Of a stretch of 64,000 bases of DNA, positions 1 to 64,000 are shown in pieces. How positions within the stretch are numbered: position 1 is the stretch's first letter; every line of letters begins with the position of its first letter. The translations under genes were made by a program, and so were the position numbers. The DNA is from Todiramphus chloris collaris (Eukaryota; Chordata; Aves; Coraciiformes; Alcedinidae): positions 2,358,910-2,422,909 of the forward strand of contig JANVCC010000125.1 in assembly GCA_025345505.1 (NCBI GenBank), in the 5' to 3' direction. The notes under the pieces are model-generated. The model was not told the DNA's origin. It worked only from the letters and a program-made list of their open reading frames with translations, and made no database searches.

Positions 1-1332
1 AGAGGCTACATCGTGAACATTTTCTATAGAGAAAGAAAATGATGGATGAAATAAAGCTCTACTGAACTCATAGCTGAGTGTATCAGCTTTTCTCCTTTTC
101 CCCCCTGCATTGTTTTTAACAAAAGCTGGAACTGAGAGATGATGGTCTTGAAGTTGCAGAGACACTTTTACAAAATTCTGAGCTAATTAACTGCTGTAAT
201 GTTATGTACTAAGAGTGTGATTAACATCTGATTCAGAGGGCCACATATTCCACCATTTAATACATTTCATGATGTAAACTTAACCATTTAAGATGTGTGC
301 TGTATTCGGTCTTTCCGTCAGATACGTACAGCACCTAGAGCAGGAGGAGCACATGGAATTACTGAAATAAGAACAGTAAGTCGTCATACTTTTCAGCTTA
401 TAAAATTGTTCTTGGTAAAATCTATTTTTAGATGATTGGCAACTCCTGTTCTCTCAGGCTGCAGAGGAGGGGATACTCTGTGAGGGGAAAAGAGAAAAGC
501 AAGAGCTCCAACACTGAAATGAACAAAAATCACCAGCTATCACATTGCATTTTAATACTCCAGCACTGACAGAAAACCTGCAATAAAATAAGCTTTTTCT
601 ATTCCAAGGAAAGATTATCTTGCTTGTCATCCGCTGCTCTTCCATTAATACCAGTTTCATCATGAAGCCTCAGAGAGCCAACAAAAAAGGGCAAAATCCA
701 TCACAAAACATAAGCTAGATTCACCCATCAGACTACTTTTTAATACTATATGTACATAGTGGTTTAAGAGTGGAAGCAGGAGATGGGCTGTATATGTGTA
801 CGTCCATGCCTTCAATTATTCTTCTGACTCATAATAGTTTATTTTATTTATTGCCTTGCTTTTTGAAGTCTTTTATCCTATTTTCTTCTTACTGCTTACT
901 GAGATAGAAGCAGGCTTATTCACTTGCACTCTCTCGAGCAGGACTACATTACTGCTAATGGTAATTTATTTAATTAACTAATTGCTGCATCTAGACATAA
1001 GGAGAAAATAATTTAGACACAAGATACTTGCTTTTTATTACTTATTGCCTCAGGATTTCTTTTTTTTCTAAGTAACATTAAAATGAAATCTAGATTTCCA
1101 AAAAGCAGATTAGCCTTTGACACACAGATGGTTTCACTGTTTCTTTAATTTTCTTTCTACGCTCTCTTTCATTTCTATATTCCTACAATAAAATCTAACT
1201 GAATGATTCCAGTTCCTTAACAAGGATTATGATACTTATTCTTAACTGACCTAGAAAAAGCATAGCACAACTAGTGTTTTATCAGAGAAAAAGTGATCCT
1301 TATTATTTCCAAGTATAAATCAGCGTACAAAC
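1..1332 (-). other. TRAPPC9: TRAPPC9 intron 15 (partial)
   Basis: Starts at the GTTTGT donor at 1332 and runs off the window end. AT-rich. The next TRAPPC9 exon was searched for and not found. Confidence 0.8.
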
Positions 1333-61751
<60,419 letters not shown>

Positions 61752-63222
61752 CTAGTAAAATAAAAATGGATGTTATTTTTTTACCTTCAGAAGTGCATAT
61801 GGTTGCTGACTCAAGCCAGGGACTTTAATGCTAAACACTTCTGCATTCTGTGTATCTGTGCTACAATACTCACACCTTCTCTCCTCCTTTCACTACATCT
61901 TCAACCACTCAGCCTCCTGACAAAGTCACACAGTGCACAAGGAGCATTCTTAATCACCTTATCAGTACGGCCAGGAACAAAAATCTGCAAATTGGGTTTT
62001 TCCAACCGAATCGGTTTCCCATTCACTGTTCAGCTACTCAAGGGAACCTAACACATGGGGCAGCAGAGTCTCACTCGACCACAGGCACAGAGCAGCTGCT
62101 TGCTGAACCACCACCTCTGAGGAGATGACCTTTCAGACTCCTCAGTCTGTCTCCCCAACACGCCTTGGGGAAAACACAGAGAATTAATTGTGTGAGGTGG
62201 GATGTAAACCACCAACAAATACCAATGACCAAGCTGTACACAGTTGTCAGTGCTTGCACACGGCCAGGCAGAGGAAAAACACTTGTTTTTGAGAAAAAGT
62301 GGACATTCTCTTCTCAAAACTCACACAGGTTCACCAGAAGGACTGGGCAATGATTTCTGCTTTTGCAGTCAAACAGTTAGAATTCCCTTCTCCCTCGAGC
62401 TACGCAGAATTGCCTCCTGTACTGGGTAAACAAAGCTGTGCATCGCTAAGCCCTCGCACCCACCCGAGACCTCCCGGACCACACGGATGCTTTGGTAGAT
62501 TTCAGCTCCAAAGCAACCTCTAGAACGTACGTCAAATAAAAAAAAAACCCAAACAAGCATACAGAAACAACAACAAACAAACCCCAAAAGACCAACAAAA
62601 AGAAACCCAAAACCCAAACAACCCAACCCACCACCAAAACCCCCGCAGCACAGCTGCCGACCGACGCTGTTCGTTTCAATGGGCAGAGCGAGGAAGTTTC
62701 GAGCCCGGGAGCACAGGTGGCGGAAGAGCAGCTGTCGGACGAGGAAAGGCTCCTCGTTAACTCCTGACACCGCGAAGACCCAGCAGAACAAACCCCCCCT
62801 CCTGCACCCCGCTGCTGCCCCACGGCAGCCCGGGGAGCGGCCCCGCTGCCCACAGCGGAGCTGAGCAGCGCCCACCCCCGCCCCCCGCCGCTTCCAGCGC
62901 CGCGGGAGGCCACGGGAGGGGAAGAGGAGAACGGGGACGGCTTCGCTTCCCCCGCTTCCCCTCCCCGGCCAGATCTCCCACGTTGAACGCGGCGAAGTTG
63001 GAGGGGAAAAGAAATAAATACCAAAAAAAAAAAAAAAAACCCCAACCCGAGCTAAAGCGCGGGCAGCAGCCACACACCCCCCGCAGCCCTCTAAGGAAGG
63101 GGTCTGAGGGGAGGCCCCCGGGCAGCCGCTCTGGGGGGGACTGGGGAGAAGCAGAATATCTGGGGAAGGGGAGGCGGTGCGGGCTGTGGGGTGGGTAAAG
63201 CGGTGTTGGGGGGGGCACTCAC
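61752..63222 (-). other. TRAPPC9: TRAPPC9 intron 1 (1.5 kb)
   Basis: Runs from the GTGAGT donor at 63222 to the acceptor of exon 2. The upstream 600 bp are CpG-rich, followed by an A/C-rich tract and ordinary AT-rich sequence. Open frames of up to 324 codons in the CpG-rich part do not look like protein. Confidence 0.6.
62543..62645. repeat. A/C-rich low-complexity tract at the edge of the CpG island
   Basis: About 100 bp of A and C runs (aaac, accc) within intron 1, ending where the CpG-rich region begins. On the transcript strand it is G/T-rich (uuug, ggg). Confidence 0.8.
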
Positions 63223-63330
63223 AGCCGGGATAGGAACCGCCCCCGCCTCCTCCTGCTGCCGGACGCGCCGGGCGGGCAGGGGCGGGGAGCGGCGGAACTG
63301 ACGGCAATGGGCGCCCGCCGGCGGAGGGCG
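63223..63330 (-). other. TRAPPC9: Probable TRAPPC9 non-coding exon 1 (5' UTR)
   Basis: On the minus strand a strong donor GTGAGT begins at 63222, preceded by the GC-rich stretch expected of a first exon. There is no ATG frame leading into exon 2 that I would trust, so it is called non-coding. The upstream edge is only a guess, placed just below the NRF1-type palindrome; the transcription start cannot be located from sequence alone. Other vertebrate TRAPPC9 genes also start with a separate leader exon. Confidence 0.5.
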
Positions 63331-63340
63331 GCGCATGCGC
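63331..63340. promoter_or_regulatory. NRF1-type palindrome GCGCATGCGC
   Basis: A perfect 10-bp palindrome GCGCATGCGC matching the core of the NRF1 binding site (YGCGCAYGCGCR; the outer Y/R positions are G and C here). It lies about 110 bp upstream of the exon 1 donor on the gene strand, a usual place for NRF1 sites in CpG-island promoters. Binding is inferred. Confidence 0.55.
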
Positions 63341-63350
63341 CAAGCGCGGG

Positions 63351-63595
63351 GAGGCTGAGGGCGGGGCGGAGGCTGAGGGCGGGGCGGAGGCTGAGGGNNN
63401 NNNNNNNGAGGCTGAGGGCGGGGCGGAGGCTGAGGGCGGGGCGGAGGCTGAGGGCGGGCAGAGACTGAGGGCGGGGCGGAGGCTGAGGGCGGGCTCAGGC
63501 TGAGGGCGGGCAGAGGCTGAGGGCGGGCTCAGGCTGAGGGCGGGCTCGCTGAGGGCGGGCAGAGGCTGAGGGCGGGCTCGCTGAGGGCCTGACCG
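63351..63595. repeat. 18-bp GC-box minisatellite, with a 10-N gap inside
   Basis: Tandem array with unit gaggctgagggcggggcg. Two full and one partial exact copy (63351-63397) precede the Ns at 63398-63407; about nine more copies follow, becoming shorter and more varied towards 63595 (variants end in cggg-ca or cggg-ctc, or lose the leading ag). Most copies carry GGGCGG, an Sp1/KLF-type GC box. The gap cuts a unit 7 nt before its end and sequence resumes at a unit start. The array starts 10 bp beyond the NRF1-type palindrome. Confidence 0.93.
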
Positions 63596-64000
63596 CAGCC
63601 GTGCCTCTCCCAGCGTTTCGTGGAGTCACAGAATCATTTCGGTTGCCCGTTCCAGCACTAAACCATATGCGACACTTCTGCAAATCGTTTAAATTCCTCC
63701 AGGGGTGCGGACTCCACCAGTGTCTGTCCCAGAGCTTGGCAGGTTTTTCTTCATGTCCAACCTAAATGTCCTCTGGTGCCACTTGAGGCTATCTCCTCGT
63801 GCCCTACCACTAGTTACCTGGAAGAACAGACTGACGCCCACCTCCCTACAGCCTCCTTTCAGGAGACAGCAGTAAAAAGCTTTTTTTTTTTTCCTAGGAC
63901 TCACTTCCCTCCCTGCATTACTGGGGCTTCACTGTGCTGCTTGTCCCTCTTTCAGCTCAGGGACTGGGTACCTGTCACCTAACACAATCCTCTGCATGAT
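63596..64000. other. Upstream flank of TRAPPC9
   Basis: Beyond the minisatellite this holds the CR1 fragment described separately, a 14-nt T-run near 63880 and about 100 bp of unrecognised sequence. No exon of another gene is visible. Confidence 0.7.
63618..63890 (-). mobile_element. CR1 LINE 3' fragment upstream of TRAPPC9
   Basis: The plus strand reads a reversed CR1 3' region: tcacagaatcatttcgg at the tail end, then the typical phrases for 'ggactccacca', 'tccaacctaaat' and 'tagttacctgga', ending near a T-run at 63878-63891. The source strand is minus. It is 5'-truncated, and diverged by several indels. It lies about 25 bp beyond the GC-box minisatellite. Confidence 0.85.

Larger units (their letters stand above)
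62640..63600. promoter_or_regulatory. CpG-rich promoter region of TRAPPC9
   Basis: A block of about 1 kb that is clearly richer in G+C and CpG than the flanking AT-rich introns, covering the proposed exon 1 and its upstream side. It contains GC boxes, an NRF1-type palindrome and the 18-bp minisatellite. It has no obvious TATA box near the proposed start, which fits a housekeeping-type CpG promoter. The long minus-strand open frames here (for example 62369-63343) are GC-rich by-products, not genes. Confidence 0.75.

Noticed and set aside
62369-63343. 324-codon minus-strand open frame (and overlapping 199- and 153-codon frames) over the promoter
   Set aside because: It spans the CpG island and an A/C-rich tract; the translation is Pro/Ala/Gly/Phe low-complexity sequence with no domain, and it crosses the exon 1 donor. 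Its length comes from base composition.

Overview
This is nuclear DNA of a bird. The evidence is about fifteen CR1-type LINE copies, several ending in the avian ATTCTATG/ATGATTCT octamers, and a spliced vertebrate gene with kilobase introns. CR1 alone does not give the species. There are two 10-N assembly gaps (19223-19232 and 63398-63407).

One protein-coding gene accounts for the window: the 5' two-thirds of TRAPPC9 (NIBP, Trs120 orthologue) on the minus strand. I mapped fourteen coding exons (numbered 2-15) from the start codon at 61733 down to 1333. Every intron has GT/AG ends and the phases join without a break. They give 2278 coding nucleotides, i.e. residues 1-759 plus one base. The mammalian protein is about 1150 residues, so the C-terminal third lies beyond position 1. 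A probable non-coding exon 1 ends at a GTGAGT donor at 63223, inside a CpG-rich promoter (about 62640-63600). That promoter holds a perfect GCGCATGCGC (NRF1-type) palindrome and, just upstream, an 18-bp GC-box minisatellite.

Layout from high to low coordinate: CR1 fragment (63.6-63.9 kb), GC-box minisatellite and promoter (63.2-63.6), exon 1, intron 1, exon 2 (61.2-61.7), an 8.9-kb intron 2 holding two CR1s, exons 3-9 (52.3-37.1 kb) in a region with almost no recognisable CR1, an 8.6-kb intron 9, then exons 10-15 separated by introns carrying most of the remaining CR1 copies and one candidate LTR. Exons 2-9 encode the N-terminal and helical-repeat part; exons 10-15 a linker and the start of the beta-rich part. 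TRAPPC9 is a TRAPPII-specific subunit.

I found no RNA gene, CRISPR array, second protein gene or new system. The items most worth checking are the minimal AUGA-overlapping uORF at the TRAPPC9 start, the two minisatellites that each contain an assembly gap, a CR1 relic that keeps ORF1-esterase and endonuclease remains but has lost its reverse transcriptase, and a 27-nt frame-neutral microexon.
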